Program-made: the position numbers and the translations under genes
Assembly: GCA_030550225.1 (NCBI GenBank)
Contig: JAUQPV010000121.1
Coordinates: 1-7,459, forward strand
Length of the DNA stretch: 7,459 nt
Direction: 5' to 3'
Source: Acidobacteriota bacterium
GTDB taxonomy: Bacteria > Acidobacteriota > HRBIN11
Shown here: positions 7,102 to 7,459 of the stretch, piece after piece
Layout of the letters: every line of letters begins with the position of its first letter
Numbering within the stretch: the stretch's first letter is position 1
The notes under the pieces: model-generated
Told to the model about the DNA's origin: nothing
Seen by the model: only the letters and a program-made list of their open reading frames with translations
The model's database searches: none

Positions 7102-7459
7102 GGCTGTCCTCGCTGTTGGGTGTCAGGTGTTGGGTGCTGGGTGTTGGGTGCTGGGTGTTGGGGTGACGTCGTCGGAGGGCCGCCATGAGACGGTTCAGCA
7201 TCTTGCCGACGATGTCATAACCCCTTACGAATTCTTCATATTCAGACTTCGAAAGGTATCCCAGGTCATGGGCCAACCTCAGGAGATACTGGACCTCGGC
7301 GGTGGAACCTCGGGCGATACACAGGAATCGCAAGTAGTCGCCCAAGGCGTGGCGGCCCTTGCCCTCGGCGATGTTCGTCGGGATGGAAGCGGCCGCTCGG
7401 CACAGCGGGTCGGTCAGGCGAAAACGCTCTTCGGGCGGGAATGGGTGGACTCTCCGGTA
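7082..7459 (-). CDS. S23/Avd-type four-helix bundle protein, C-terminal 125 residues, cut by the window edge
   Basis: This belongs to the family first described from open reading frames in 23S rRNA intervening sequences; its fold is shared with Avd, the accessory protein of diversity-generating retroelements. Its cellular role is not established. The visible part starts inside the domain: YRRVHPFPPEERFRLTDPL (1-19), then the family core AAASIPTNIAEGKGRHALGD (22-41), FLCIARGSTAEV (45-56), LAHDLGYLS (62-70) and a last helix to about residue 98 (KMLNRLMAALRRRH). Only about the first 10-15 residues are missing to the right. Residues 99-125 (starting HPNTQHPTPSTQHLTPN) are not part of the fold: they are the in-frame reading of the heptad array, followed by 20 bp of overlap into cusA. 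The gene is on the same strand as cusA, probably inside the cus operon. No rRNA sequence or reverse transcriptase is visible. Confidence 0.85.
   Translation of the reverse strand, partial: YRRVHPFPPEERFRLTDPLCRAAASIPTNIAEGKGRHALGDYLRFLCIARGSTAEVQYLLRLAHDLGYLSKSEYEEFVRGYDIVGKMLNRLMAALRRRHPNTQHPTPSTQHLTPNSEDSHDRPHH
7107..7111 (-). promoter_or_regulatory. Ribosome binding site of cusA
   Basis: GAGGA on the minus strand ends 5 nt before the cusA ATG. It lies inside the last codons of the upstream four-helix bundle gene and just past the end of the heptad array, so translation of the two is likely coupled. Confidence 0.55.
7114..7162 (+). repeat. Heptad tandem array, TGYTGGG type, inside the four-helix bundle reading frame
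   Basis: Seven uninterrupted units of exactly 7 nt: TGTTGGG four times, TGCTGGG twice and TGTCAGG once. It lies between the end of the conserved four-helix domain and the cusA ribosome site. Read on the minus strand it is free of stop codons in the frame of the four-helix gene, so it is translated into a His/Pro/Thr/Gln-rich tail. Confidence 0.9.

Noticed and set aside
7163..7459. rRNA intervening sequence around the four-helix bundle gene
   Set aside because: No 23S rRNA sequence is visible on either side; the gene runs straight into cusA.

Overview
This is a GC-rich window from a bacterium with two membranes: it encodes a TonB-type energy transducer and a tripartite-type RND metal pump. 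Third codon positions are strongly biased to G or C. The phylum cannot be fixed from this stretch. The GGVP-repeat linker in the TonB protein and the S23-type four-helix bundle gene would fit Acidobacteriota or a related, possibly thermophilic, lineage, but that is a guess.

Layout, left to right. (1) 1-649, minus: the N-terminal 216 residues of a dihydrolipoyl dehydrogenase (lpdA), cut by the window edge. (2) 779-1951, minus: a complete NifS/IscS-type cysteine desulfurase lying just upstream of lpdA and probably co-transcribed with it. (3) 2218-2988, plus: a dienelactone-hydrolase-family enzyme with a signal peptide, divergent from nifS and convergent with the next operon. (4) 3154-3972, minus: a TonB-family protein. 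(5) 3973-7101, minus: a complete CusA-type Cu(I)/Ag(I) RND transporter whose stop codon abuts the TonB start codon. (6) 7082-7459, minus: the C-terminal part of an S23/Avd-type four-helix bundle protein that overlaps the cusA start by 20 bp and is cut by the right edge. No CusB or CusC partner is visible; if present they lie beyond the right edge or elsewhere.

The coding genes are mostly ordinary: sulfur mobilisation, a redox flavoenzyme, a secreted hydrolase and copper/silver export coupled to a TonB-like protein. The unusual part is what separates them. All four gene junctions that have any room (649/779, 1951/2218, 2988/3154 and the four-helix/cusA junction) carry degenerate tandem arrays with a 7- or 8-nt period, each with a different unit sequence. 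Two arrays run into coding sequence and supply C-terminal tails, in the cysteine desulfurase and the four-helix bundle protein. Two related octad arrays flank the hydrolase gene in opposite orientation. The heptad arrays resemble in style the degenerate heptanucleotide repeats (STRR) known from filamentous cyanobacteria. Here one sits directly against a four-helix bundle gene of the Avd/S23 fold, so the array family and its possible link to that protein are the best candidates for something undescribed in this window.
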